Position numbers and translations under genes: made by a program
In this document: piece after piece, positions 13,439 through 23,340 of the stretch
Position numbering within the stretch: the first letter of the stretch is position 1
Layout of the letters: each line of letters opens with the position of its first letter
The notes under the pieces: generated by a model
What the model saw: the letters and a program-made list of their open reading frames with translations, nothing else
The model's database searches: none
Told to the model about the DNA's origin: nothing
Assembly (NCBI GenBank): GCA_043381765.1
Contig: JBHJMP010000954.1
Location: 13,671-37,119, forward strand
Origin: Collodictyon triciliatum
Taxonomy: Eukaryota > CRuMs
Reading direction: 5' to 3'
Length of the DNA: 23,449 nt

Positions 13439-16400
13439 TCACTTCACGGTACAGTTAACGTATTTTGCTTCGTCGTGACGAGACGCAGCGTCCTCCACGG
13501 AATCCCACATTGGCCGCATCAAAGCCCACAAGCGAGGGACAAAGCGCAGAATCCAGTTGAGCTCGTCAGGGAACAACCGCGTCCCAGCAACAGCCTCGCG
13601 CCACATCCGCCGAACATCACCGGGGCTTCGAACAAGTGTGCGTGCTGCCGTATCACCCGTGCGTCGCGCAAGAAACTCTGGCCAAGTGCGGTACCGATAA
13701 TGGTAGATGGACAAGGAGTTTTCTGCCAAGACCCTTGCATCGTGAATAGAGTGTGAATACTTGCGCCACAGATTCACTTCGTGCGGACTGAATGACTTCA
13801 TTCCCGAGACGGCGTCACTTCGCACAAGGGGCTTGGGCATAGAGTGTTTGCGCGGCTCAAAAGTAATGTTGCGACATAACTCTGTTACCAGCGTCCGGAA
13901 AGGAAAGAGTGCGTCGCCACAGGGTCCAAACGTTGTCCACATGGGCAGAAAGTACACTTTGTCTTGAGGACGCGTGCGAAGCCAGGAGACAACAGACGTG
14001 TAATTGGCATGAGGGACGAGAAACTCATCAACATCGATTAGAGCCAACCATTTTGTTGTGTGCCTAAATCTGCGCATGCAATCAGTAAGTGCTGCGGCTT
14101 GGGAGTGTCGTGCAGGCCAAAGAACCCGGACAACGTCTTTGCCATGGAGATGCAAGACTATATCCATGGCTTTGTCAGGGGTTTGGTTATTGTCGTATAT
14201 TATGAATCGCCCAACGCCCATCAAGCGGTGGAACGCAATCCACTCGAGGAGATTGTGCCCTTCAGATCGAACCTGGGTACAAATGGAGAGGTAAACCCTT
14301 TGAGCCTTGGTATGTGTTGCTTTATGTCCTGCTTGAGTATCGTATGGTGCTTCCTTGTTATTCTTGACTTCATCTGTTTGGGATACATGACGAAGAATGG
14401 GGTGATTGCTAGGATAATTGACTGGTATTTGAGGAGGTGGCTCAAAGCGCACGGGAAAAGGACGAGAGAACACAGAATGGTCGTATGTAAGGAGTAGAAG
14501 AGGGTCAGAACTAGGAAGTTGTGGTGGTGGACATTGCGCGTATGTAAAATCTCCTTGGATAGCAGCATACTGCTCCCATGCTCCACTCGCAAGCCCACCT
14601 CGCTCGTGGATTCTTAATAAGGCCTCTTTGTTCTTTTGAATCGAGTCAGTGACCAAACGCGGATGATAATAAACGCAAAACAAAGTAGAACAGTTGCGAG
14701 CGTGGTTTGGACCAGGTAGATATATGGATATGATATCCAGCAAGTCATTTTCTCTTTCTTTCGTATGTCTCTGATCGCCATCCTTTGGGTTCAAGTAAAA
14801 ATCTCCAATTGCGCCGTCTGGTTCGTCATCTATATCAAGAATAAAATCTGAGTCCGGACGTAGGCCAAGGGCACGAATTTTATCTCTGAGACGTCGCTTT
14901 TCTATCATGTTTTGTTGGTGCCACTCAAACATATCTGCAGATGAATATATAGAGAAAATTTCAAAAGGGCGCGCTGGATGGACAACCATGAGTGAAAAAC
15001 GGTAAGTGAAACCTTGATCATTGGTTGATTGTGTTGGAACGTGGACAGCCCATTGATTGAAACTGTACTCAGTGCAACCATTCTTATACGGAACAGGACA
15101 ATATGATATCTTTTTGTTCGCAGAACATCTGACAGGTTTGTATTGTGGGGTTGATTTTTTGCGGTTGGTACGATAAAAGTAACATCTTTGGTTGTAGAAG
15201 TCACCTGCACCGTCATTGAGAGTACCATTGGAAATGACGAGCGTCGAATTTTTTGGTGTGGGAAGACAAGAGTGTTTGTCTGGCAATTTAATCCGAAAGA
15301 ATGATTTTTTGGTACATGAAAAAATGCAACTACCTTGGGATTGTGCCCGAAATGCTTTAGGGAGTGTATCGAAAGGAACTTTTACTCCCATATCACGTCC
15401 ATCAGTGTTTTGCAAAGGTTCAGTGGCATTAGGAGGTGCCTCTATGTTGCGTCTCGGTAGTTTTCTATCATTTAACGCATCTGTATCTTGCGGAGTAGAA
15501 TTAGAAAGATTTCCTCTAAAATATATTCTATGTAGACCACCTTTGTATATTTTTGAAAGGTTCTCAGATTCGGTAGAATTTTGTAGCCTTGATGTCTTAA
15601 GTTTTGCAGTGTTAGAAAGGGGGCCAGTGGAACGCGATGCTTTATCACCTTTAGATCTATCTTTTTGTTCCTGTTGGTCACGTTTAGTTGGTGATGACAA
15701 GTTAGCTTGAATGAGACGTTTATGATTAATACGCATATCTACAGGTCCTAAGTGATGAAGTTTATCTTGGTTATCCTCTTTGGTATTGATATTTGTTAAG
15801 TTTTGATGAGGACTGGAAGCATCTGGTTTGACTGGTATCAGCCATGTATTGTCCCTCAAAATCTGCAAGTGAACAGGAATAACACAGAGGGGGCCGTCAT
15901 CTGTTCATAATTTTTTTAAATATTGCTGCGTTATCTGATCAGAAGTTATTGTGATGATATACAAGTTTAACCTCTTTATTCCTTCCTTCCTTTCTTTTTT
16001 TTTTTTTTTTTTTTTGTTAAAAAATTAGAATCGCATCGAACTATCACAAGTTTTAATTGTGTATTCAGAGGTCACATTTAAGTTCTACCCATCATATTTT
16101 GAATCGAATAAAGAAAAAAAGTTCTACTTATTGGATGAGTTTTTTCCCCAACATATTATTGTTCATTGAATATAGCGTTATATACAAGCAGCAGGGATGT
16201 TTTTTAATTATAACCACCGCAGGATTTTTTTCTTTCATTCGCTTTCAACGGAATTAAAAAAAAAAACGAAAGAAGTATGTCACCTTGGGGCCCGTCCCTG
16301 AGTACGATGCGACGGCTGGACAAGTGGCCAATTGTGTCGAAGAGGAAGTAATAGATGATTGTGCACAAAAAGATCAGCAGTAGAAACACTCGATCCAAGG

Positions 16401-16569
16401 GCAAGTAACACCTGAACCCGGGCTGACTCCGAGAAGAGAACCGCCTTTGCGACCTTGGCGTGTTCATGTAGAGCCCTCTCCTCCACAATACGACTGACGC
16501 AGCTCGTTTGTGCCGTAGCTCCTTTGCAGCTAAGTAGAAGAGTGTGTTTACCAGCGTCGATGGACGCAT
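13439..16569 (-). CDS. GT92 (DUF23) family glycosyltransferase, type II membrane protein, two exons
   Basis: Exon 1 (16569-16284) encodes a basic N-terminus and one hydrophobic anchor (about residues 61-80, VFLLLIFLCTIIYYFLF), the topology of Golgi glycosyltransferases. Exon 2 (15900-13439) carries the enzyme, giving about 915 residues. The catalytic domain occupies about residues 630-890: EGHNLLEWIAFHRLMGV, FIIYDNNQTPD, LIDVDEFLV (DxD metal-binding motif at 14035-14027) and IYHYRYRTWPEF. These are GT92 hallmarks; characterised members add galactose to glycans, but the acceptor here is unknown. About 550 residues separate anchor and catalytic domain, long for the family: first polar and low in structure, then Cys-containing and possibly folded. 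Intron 16283-15901 (AAG|GTGACA...AACAG) is phase 1. A stronger acceptor (CTTGCAG before 15862) would pair with a poorer phase-0 donor at ATC|GTACTC. Translation could also start at an internal ATG at 16467. Confidence 0.83.
15901..16283 (-). other. GT92 intron
   Basis: On the minus strand it starts GTGACA and ends AACAG, leaving the phase-1 codon G|AT (Asp). It holds a long homopolymer near 15996-16015 (T on the plus strand) and another near 16256-16266. Stops in the exon 1 frame at 16204 and in the exon 2 frame just upstream of 15900 require a splice between them. The exact boundaries are not fully certain (see the gene entry). Confidence 0.6.
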
Positions 16570-17932
16570 ATAAGGGAAAACTTTTTGTTTTGTTTTTTTT
16601 TTCTTTCTGCTGCTGTTTTCTATACCTTTATCTCTTTATCTTTTGTAGTGGTATTTTTTCTTTTGTATTTATATTTTCCTTTTTGTATTTGGGTCGCGAA
16701 GGATTGTGATCTTTGAGAGCGAAGGGAAGCACTGCGCGATTGACACAGGCATTTCAGACTGGTTTCCAACAAAAGTGATCTGCATGACTTATTTGCATTA
16801 CCGACATGGGCGCGCGTAAACTATCAAAGTCTCAAAGCAGCTGTTACTTTTCTAATTGTGCGCTTCGTTTGCACGAGGAATTCGTCTCTTTGATAATATC
16901 CCTTGTATGAAAAAGCTATAGGTCGTCATATGGGGCAATACACGCTTTAAAGGCACCAATGGGTTGGCCAATACAAATAGACGGGTGAAAATAAAAAATA
17001 AAAAAAAGAAGCAGCGTGAGGGTTGGACAGCTTGAAAAAACCAGGGTTTGCGAGAGAGCTCAAAGCCATCTTTTACAGCTTCCAATTCGGCTGGTTTAAT
17101 CTAAAGGAAAATACAGAGAAAAGGCATAATAGAAGCACCATACTATCCACTTGACTATGTGTATGAATGAGCTTAGAAACCCTATTTGTTATGAGGGTAT
17201 GGCAACCAGGTTGCATCTTCATTTAATGGGTAGAGATAAAAGTCAACAAGTTGCATGTAGAAAACAGGTGGGTATTTGGGTTGAGGGGGTTGGGCAGGCG
17301 CTTTTTTCTATGAATATATCTTAAAAAACTACCGTTGGTCACCTTCCTGTATTTGAGAGACCAACTCGCTGAGAAATCTGATCGCCCGTGACACATATGT
17401 TTCTTCTCTTCTGCCTCCTGTTCTTGGCTCTATCATGTCTTTTGTTTCGGTTTTTTTGTGTTTGCATGGTTTGATGTTTGTGTGGTTTGATGTTTGGTGT
17501 TCTTTCTTGTTTATAACTTGTAGGTCAATAAATTAACCATTTTGAGATTATTCAATCACTCAAATTGTATCTCATCCAAAGGCGCTCCTATTCACTGGGG
17601 AATGCGCTTGGTTGCATCCCATTCTTATTCATCACTTAACCGACTAATGACCCTAACGCCAGGTGACCAACCCACGCTCTTTGCGCACAGCTATTTCTTC
17701 ATAAAAAAAAAATTCAGGATTTCTTGAGAATATTTTGTGTTAGAAGAGAATGTTGGGAGAGTCCAACATTTATTTCTTTTCCAGAGGTGAGCATGTTCAA
17801 TTATGCTTGGTACTAACACCCATTGCGGTTACTCCACGAGGTCAGAAGAAGGTGTGTCTCTTGGAGCTCGAGTTGAGAAAACTTTAAGAGGTTGTTAATT
17901 GAGCTGTTGTTGTTTTTTCTTTCTCCTTTGAG
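16570..17932. other. Spacer upstream of GT92 and downstream of the small LRR gene
   Basis: About 1.36 kb with no supported gene. T-rich plus-strand sequence at 16580-16690 lies just upstream of the GT92 start and is probably its leader or promoter-proximal region. Two CCAAT-like sites lie at 16956-16960 and 16968-16972 and could be promoter elements, at low confidence. Short open frames at 16852-17085 (minus) and 17542-17727 (plus) have no recognisable features. The 3' end of the small LRR gene, with an AATAAA on the minus strand at 17774-17769, lies at the right side. Confidence 0.5.
17749..17770. repeat. Perfect 8-bp inverted repeat with 6-nt loop
   Basis: The arms AATGTTGG and CCAACATT are exact complements around GAGAGT. 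It overlaps the minus-strand AATAAA (17774-17769) downstream of the small LRR gene, so a 3'-end RNA hairpin is possible. It could equally be a chance palindrome. Confidence 0.4.
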
Positions 17933-18688
17933 TTACGGAAAGCTGCTGTTGTAAAGCTCTAATTGCTGGAGGGCTGCTCCATTAGAAATCTGACCCTCCC
18001 AACTGTTTTGATCGAGCCAGCAAGGGAGAGTCGATAGCCCCTCTGGTGCCTTCTTGATGTTGCTCTGTCCATTCGCATTCATAACCACCAGCACTTTAAG
18101 GTTCTGCAGTGCCACAATTTGCGCAGGTAGCTTGTCGATCTATGCAGGCAATGTGTTGAGAAGCTTTTTACTCTTTTACGATATAACCAGATGAATCAGA
18201 CAGAGAGAATGAAATAGGATATGTAATTATACCGGGTTATTGTAAACCTCAAGAAAGGTCAATCCAGTCAAGGTTGATATCCCCTCTGGCAAAGAGGATA
18301 TGCGGTTATCGTTCAGGCTGAGAAGGGTGAGTCTGGTCAAGCGCGATATTTCAAGGGGAAGGGAGGTCATCTGGTTTTCGCTTATTCGGAGGAGCGTTAG
18401 ACCTGTCAGGCCCCAAACTTGTAAGGGTAAGCCGAACAGTTTGTTGTTTCCAAGATCGAGACGCTTCAGGTTCGTCAGCTTGGAAATCATAACGGGTAAC
18501 TCTGACAAATTGTTGGAAAAGACATTCAAGACCTCCAGTCGGCTCATCTTGAAGACGCACCTTGGGAGTTGCGCCATATCTTTGCGCTCGATCCATAGAG
18601 AAGTACTGTGTTCGATGGGAGCACCCTTTGGAAAAAAGTCAGGCTTTAGCGCCTTGAGTTCGTCGTACCTCGACGAAGAGTTTCCCAT
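17933..18688 (-). CDS. Small N-myristoylated leucine-rich-repeat protein (two exons)
   Basis: Exon 1 (18688-18233) and exon 2 (18139-17933) join at phase 0 across a 93-nt intron (GTATAA...GCATAG) into 220 residues. The join restores the LRR register: ...LEVYNNP + IDKLPAQI. The N-terminus MGNSSSR fits the N-myristoyltransferase consensus (Gly2, Ser/Thr at 6), suggesting attachment to the cytosolic face of a membrane. About six 23-residue LRRs of the LP..I..L..L..L.L..N.L type span residues 43-175. The last about 45 residues (to ...ELYNSSFP) are less regular and may cap the solenoid. There is no enzymatic domain, so it is probably an adaptor. It shares the LRR class, but no obvious long identity, with the solenoid at 984-3408. 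Confidence 0.82.
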
Positions 18689-19691
18689 GTTGCGGAAGCC
18701 CTCAGAAAAGCGATGAGATTATTTAGCGGTGCTTGATCTGTCGAATATAAGTATTAATCTCTTGTGTAATGCTGTTTCTTGTTGTGTTTTGCGTATTTTA
18801 TTTTGTTAATTAGTTTTATTTTGGTTTTGTAAAAGGTGACATCATGGTCGAACTAGTTGAGGAAAGCTCTCGCTCGCGGTGAGTCTTTGTGCTCGTGGGA
18901 ATACTCAGAGAATGTTTTGAAATAATGACTATGCGCCCAAACAGCTAGAAATCTGAAACAGACACACCAGAAATGTCTAGGAATGATTATTCTGGAATTT
19001 AGCCGGGGTTTTATTTTTCTTTGAGGTTTGCATGACGAGCAGACATTGAACTTTGGTTGTAAAAATTGGCACTTACATTCACCGAGTGAAGCGGCAAGTA
19101 TAGTGCGAGGACACAAACGGTTTGTGTATTTACCAGCCGTTTATGTCTGAAAATTCAAGTAATTGCTTCGAGTAGATGCAGAAAGTGAAAAAAAAAAAAA
19201 TAGAGAGGGGGAGAGAGAGATAAAAATAAAAATAAAATGTATTCGGGTGGGCCTTGATAAATCATAATACGCCCGTTTCAACGAGAGATGGTGTGAGCCT
19301 TGAACATAAACTGATGTAGTGAAGTTGCGATTGGATCTTCATTTTGGTGTTGTGAATGAGGCAAACTTTGATTGGTGTTCTATATAAATTGATGTGATTT
19401 CATGCCTCTTCAAATAATCTAAAACTACGCATGATTCCTTCTATTACCAATTTGCGACGATGTAGTAGTATCCACGTTGTATTTGCCCGTCTTGGTGATT
19501 ATTGAGACAAGTCAAACGATATCATTCAGATACTATGTTAAGGTTGTTTTCTTGGGCTAAAAGTATATACCAAGATGGAGTCAAGCGCTAAGTTGACGAT
19601 TCGATAGTGTATAAATGATAATATAGGTTGTTAAATATTGCTTCCTTAAAGAAAATGGTTTCATTTGATTTATTGTCAACCGAAAACTTCT
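18689..19691. other. Spacer between the small LRR gene and the palmitoyltransferase gene
   Basis: No gene supported. The part near 18689-18760 should hold the small LRR gene's promoter and leader. An A-run sits at 19189-19200 followed by a GA-rich stretch. A minus-strand open frame at 18853-19116 contains several Cys but matches no motif I can name. Confidence 0.5.
19669..19674 (-). terminator. Candidate polyadenylation signal AATAAA
   Basis: On the minus strand AATAAA lies 18 nt after the TAG (19694-19692) that ends the palmitoyltransferase frame. This position is plausible for a compact 3' UTR and supports that stop as the real end of the gene. Confidence 0.45.
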
Positions 19692-21218
19692 CTAGACCAT
19701 AGCCCCCTCTATTTGGTTTGGGCGAATGGGCGATAACTGTTGAGCATAAAATGCGCAATCGTTACCAGATATATGAAAGAACTCTAGAAGATTTTTCCAT
19801 GCACCTTTTGAGTATCCCCCTATGAATGCTTTCGCCCGCCTCGCGTGAGCTCTTTCATACGTCGTTACGTTGGATAACATTACTATAGTATGGGGGACGA
19901 AAAAAAGAAGCGCAAGAATAGTGCCACAAGCTCCAATAACGAAGAGGCCAATCTGTTGTGCATAAGTGTGACAGATGTTTAACCTTTTTCATTACATGGG
20001 TATGATACTCAATCTACTTTAGTCTAAATGAAGGATTCATATCGGCATTCCAACAGGAAAATATGACAAACCAGTATTGGCCTCGCATCAGAATGAGCGT
20101 AACTTTGATACTCTGGTTTGAATAGCGCTGAATCGTGGTAATTAAAGAGGAAATAATATTAATTACACCATTTTTTTTAATTTGCTGTGACATGAGTCAA
20201 TAGATAAAGAAATAAACTAAAAAAATTGAGAGATGATGTTCACATAGATAAAAAAAAATCACTTTTGTAGCACAGGTATGTTCCATAAACAGCATAAATA
20301 AGCTGCGTTATAACGAATCCATAAAAGTAGTGGTGGTTTCCTCCCCCGATGCAAGTGTTGACAAGAATACAGTCTTCATTTCAAAAGTTAAGAAATAAGA
20401 GGAACAAAAACATACGGTGGTATATAATTTTCCAAATATGATTTTTGTATAAATTTAACTCTAGCATGATAGAAAGTCAGACGCAGACAGGATACGATGG
20501 TCAAATTTCACAACACATTCATCACAAACTATACAGTGTCTGGAACGCACTGGTTTTGAAATCTATGATAATAAAGATACATTTATTCAGAAATGAAAAT
20601 GAAAATCGTACATCAGATAAAGCCCCCTCCCCTCTAGAAGGGAAAAGATATTAAAATAGACACGATAAGTGTATAATTCATATATTCTGTGATTTAAAGA
20701 ACCTGACATCCTTTACATTTGACTGGATTTTGTACAGCAGGCAAACTTAACTGGGGTCCATGAGGCATAATATTATTTTATCAAAACAAATTTGGTATAT
20801 CAAGAGGAATGGGACAAGAGAGGGTAAAAATATAATAAAAGTTGCTGAAGAAAAAGTATATGCCTTCTTGTATATGTTTCTTGCATATCCTGGATCAGTC
20901 AAATGTGTTTGAATGTTAAGTCCAAAGCAGACAAATAGAGATGAACTTAGCAAGAATGTACTGAATGATTCCGCCAATGGTAATTTTATTAAGGTAAAGA
21001 CATATGCATGATGTTGTATATAAAATAATAAATAAATGTTAAAATGCTGTAATATATTAGTTTGGTTGAATGGAAATAAGGATATGATTCAAAACGTAAA
21101 AAAACCCGACTGAATGAACTAGCGACAAAAAACAAAACCAAAATGATTGGAAGAAGTAATTCTTGTTCACGGTCATGAGCTGGTAGCTTTGTAGCAGCGT
21201 ATTATCTCGGTAGGTTCT
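19692..21218 (-). CDS. Membrane and DHHC catalytic block of the palmitoyltransferase gene
   Basis: Exon 21218-21096 encodes one hydrophobic helix (FFQSFWFCFLSLVHSVGFFY). Exon 21046-20864 adds further hydrophobic sequence and TDPGYARN, the DPG motif before the CRD. Exons 20750-20703, 20562-20496 and 20373-20244 together encode the zinc-binding CRD: CKGC, ISKPVRSRHC, IVCDEC, VVKFDH then HC. The catalytic motif DHHC is assembled across a splice junction (codon C|AC for the second His). After it comes ILVNTCIGGGNHHYFYGF, so the usual Pro-Trp after DHHC is Ile-Leu. The last exon holds a helix (IGLFVIGACGTILALLFFV), the TTxE motif (TTYE) and KGAWKNLLEFF, then TAG at 19692. All residues needed for zinc binding and autoacylation are present. 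Confidence 0.85.
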
Positions 21219-22870
21219 CTGTATTTTATGTTTGGTATAAAGAATAAATTGACCGAAAATAAACTGATCTGAATAAACATAACTGAATTTCAAATTTTCA
21301 CATGCGCCTATGAAACATTATGATATTTTAATTTGAAACGATACTATGTAGCTTAATTAACATGATTACAAATCTATCGCGCTGGTTTACAGTTTTATGA
21401 TTACCAGGAATTTGGCCAAGTCTGAGTTTCCTTGTTGTGTGGCAAAGTTCTCTGGAGTTTGGCCGTATTTGTCTCGTATTCTACCGTACTGATAGGACGC
21501 AGGGTATCTTTTGTTGTTGGTCTGTCATTTTCAGAAATAATGAAATGAAAAGAAAAAAAAAGGAATATTTATCTCAGCTAAGTTATTTAAATTTTTACTC
21601 TCGAGAAGTTGCATGCAAAACTAGATGGTGTTTTTGGATTCGAAAGCATATTAATACGGAAGACATTTTTTTTTATATTATGGTTATTGATAATTATTCG
21701 GATATGTCAAACTTAAATTTATTATCATACTTTGAATGTAGCGTTCATGCTCTCCACTAGCAATTGGCATGTATCCATATGATTGTGAAGAGCGGCATAG
21801 TGCAGAGGAACCCTCCCATATCTGAAAAAAAAAATATGATTTGTATGGTGAAATCGTATCAAGCAGTGTTTTACAGGAACTGAATCGTGTCATAATGCAA
21901 ATTGATAGCAGTCAGGCGAGAAAAACACTAGTAAAATGAAAAAATGATGATATACGATAAAATGCAACTGGTATGCTGGATGCATGCTATTAACCATAGA
22001 ACAAATAATCATTGATCCGGTATTTAAAGGACCAGATAGGCACCCATACTAATCGGCCATCAAAAAGACTACACAGTGGAAGAAAAGGATATGGAACTTA
22101 CGAATCCAGAGCGAAGCGGTCATGGTTGTTGTTAATAAGAAGATATACAAGCTCTTTGTGTCCTCTTGACGCAGCATAGTGCAAGGGTGTCGCCCCGTCG
22201 ATGTCACTTTTCTGTATATCACCCCCATTTTGTTGAATGAAAATGGCCGTTTCTCGCTGTTTACTTCTAATGGCCAATAGAAGAGGCGTTTCATTTCGCT
22301 TAGTCAGCGATGTCAGCGGCGCATTTTTACCCACCAAAAACTTCACCATTGAAAGATAGCCTTTGGAAACTGCAAGGTGAAGTGGAGTCCAGCCGGATGT
22401 TTGCAACAGGCGGAGTGGTACATCAGTGCCCGTGTGGCTTTCAGGATAGTATTTATTGAGCCCATGAGTAAATGCTGAATCGTTTTTTATGATGAACCTT
22501 TCGTTGGAGAACCCGCATATGTTTGCTTTTTTCTCTTCAATAAGCCATCGAGCAATTTCAATTTGATTGTGAGCAACTGCAAAGTGTAGCAAAGTTTGCC
22601 CTGCAGTATCACATGCATCTACTGAGACGTATTGGGAGAATAATTTCTAGTGCGGTAATGATAATGAATTAGTAAATTTTATGGGGTTTCAGTACCGTCT
22701 CTTGTTAATTTAGGGTTGGTTGGTGAGAATCGCTTGAATGGAATAGGAACAAAAAAAAACCCCCCAAAATTTTACATCATCTAAAATGTGTTTCATGGAC
22801 GATAACTCCCCGCTGCGACAATGAATCATGAGTTGGTTCCATAAAGCCGGAATAGCTTGTGGCCCTTGTA
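19692..22870 (-). CDS. Ankyrin-repeat DHHC palmitoyltransferase, Akr1/HIP14 type (multi-exon, 5' end not resolved)
   Basis: Assembled from short exons on the minus strand: 22870-22776, 22646-22102, 21821-21731, 21488-21405, 21218-21096, 21046-20864, 20750-20703, 20562-20496, 20373-20244 and 19983-19692. All junctions keep phase, giving about 550 residues. The order is seven ankyrin repeats, transmembrane helices, a TDPG motif, a complete DHHC cysteine-rich domain, two more helices, then TTYER..ARR..F and KGAWKNLLEFF. This is the Akr1/HIP14 (ZDHHC13/17) arrangement: the enzyme transfers palmitate to cysteines of cytosolic proteins on Golgi or other endomembranes, with the ankyrins recruiting substrates. 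An in-phase upstream exon ending at 23261 (GTGAGC donor) probably carries more N-terminus, so the start codon may lie outside the window. The ankyrin and CRD junctions are strong. Those at 21096/21046, 20864 (GC donor) and 20244/19983 are tentative. Confidence 0.8.
21405..22870 (-). CDS. Ankyrin block of the palmitoyltransferase gene (four exons)
   Basis: Exon 22870-22776 (SGELSSMKHILDD) is followed by donor GTAAAA and, after intron 22775-22647, by KLFSQYVSVDACDTAGQTLL in the same phase, completing the first repeat. Exon 22646-22102 holds repeats 2-5 (TLLHFAVAHNQIEIARWLI, GWTPLHLAVSKGYLSMVKFL, NETPLLLAIRSKQRETAI, GATPLHYAASRGHKELVYLL); repeat 2 carries an insertion of about 30 residues. A perfect GTAAGT donor at 22101, phase 2, leads to exon 21821-21731 (YGRVPLHYAALHNHMDTCQ) after a TTTTTTCAG acceptor. 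Donor GTATGA and acceptor CTATCAG lead to exon 21488-21405 (KYGQTPENFATQQGNSDLA). Read-through stops lie at or just after each donor, as expected for real introns. Confidence 0.88.
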
Positions 22871-23340
22871 CTACACAGTATTTTTGGAGCAATATTTACA
22901 TCAAATATACAACAGGGGTATAAGAGAGGTAAACCGAAACTATATCTTGGCATTCCCAATCATTTACAGAATTATGTGACTCGGTTTCAAAAGGGAGGTG
23001 GTATGTCTGGCTAACTGAATCATCAGTGTTTAGATAACAAGAACGTGTGATTACGTTTCAGAATGTAGATCAAATCAAATAAGATATAAATAAACCTACG
23101 AGAAGAATAGAAAGTAAAAACATTAAAACATTAAAACAGAACAAAAAGGAGTATTGTGTGATTGAAATTCGGCGATACAGATATCGAAACGAGAGTTCCT
23201 TCTTCGTGCGCATTAATCGGAAAAGGGAGGGAAAGGGTATCTAAATGTAATCAAGCTCACCAGAAACTCCGGTTCCGAAGTCTGACCTGCTAACAGACGT
23301 GGAAGATTCTGTTCTGGAGTCGAATACAGTGCGTGAGGTT
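22871..23340 (-). other. Intron and probable upstream exon of the palmitoyltransferase gene
   Basis: Minus-strand sequence from about 23339 to 23261 is open in two frames and ends TTTCTG|GTGAGC, a good donor. In the phase-1 frame it reads SRTVFDSRTESSTSVSRSD and would join in phase to the exon starting at 22870 (acceptor GTGTAG). The sequence is polar and unremarkable, so the exon is proposed only on splice signals and phase. The rest (23260-22871) is AT-rich and intron-like. Confidence 0.35.

Noticed and set aside
13475-15710. Plus-strand open frames at 13475-13756, 14060-14497 and 15216-15710
   Set aside because: They lie antisense to the clearly conserved GT92 frame and have no recognisable motifs.
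15863-15868. TTG as the start of the GT92 protein
   Set aside because: A non-ATG start is unnecessary: the frame is open upstream to 15900, and a separate exon supplies the expected signal anchor in matching phase.
18853-19116. Minus-strand 87-codon frame with several Cys
   Set aside because: It looked at first like part of a zinc-binding domain, but the Cys spacing fits no known pattern, and the true DHHC domain is at 20.3-20.75 kb.
20747-20977. Single 76-codon minus-strand hydrophobic protein
   Set aside because: Its first half is the TDPG-containing exon of the palmitoyltransferase; the hydrophobic second half is read-through of an intron.
21437-21760. Plus-strand 107-codon frame
   Set aside because: It is antisense to two ankyrin-coding exons and has no features of its own.
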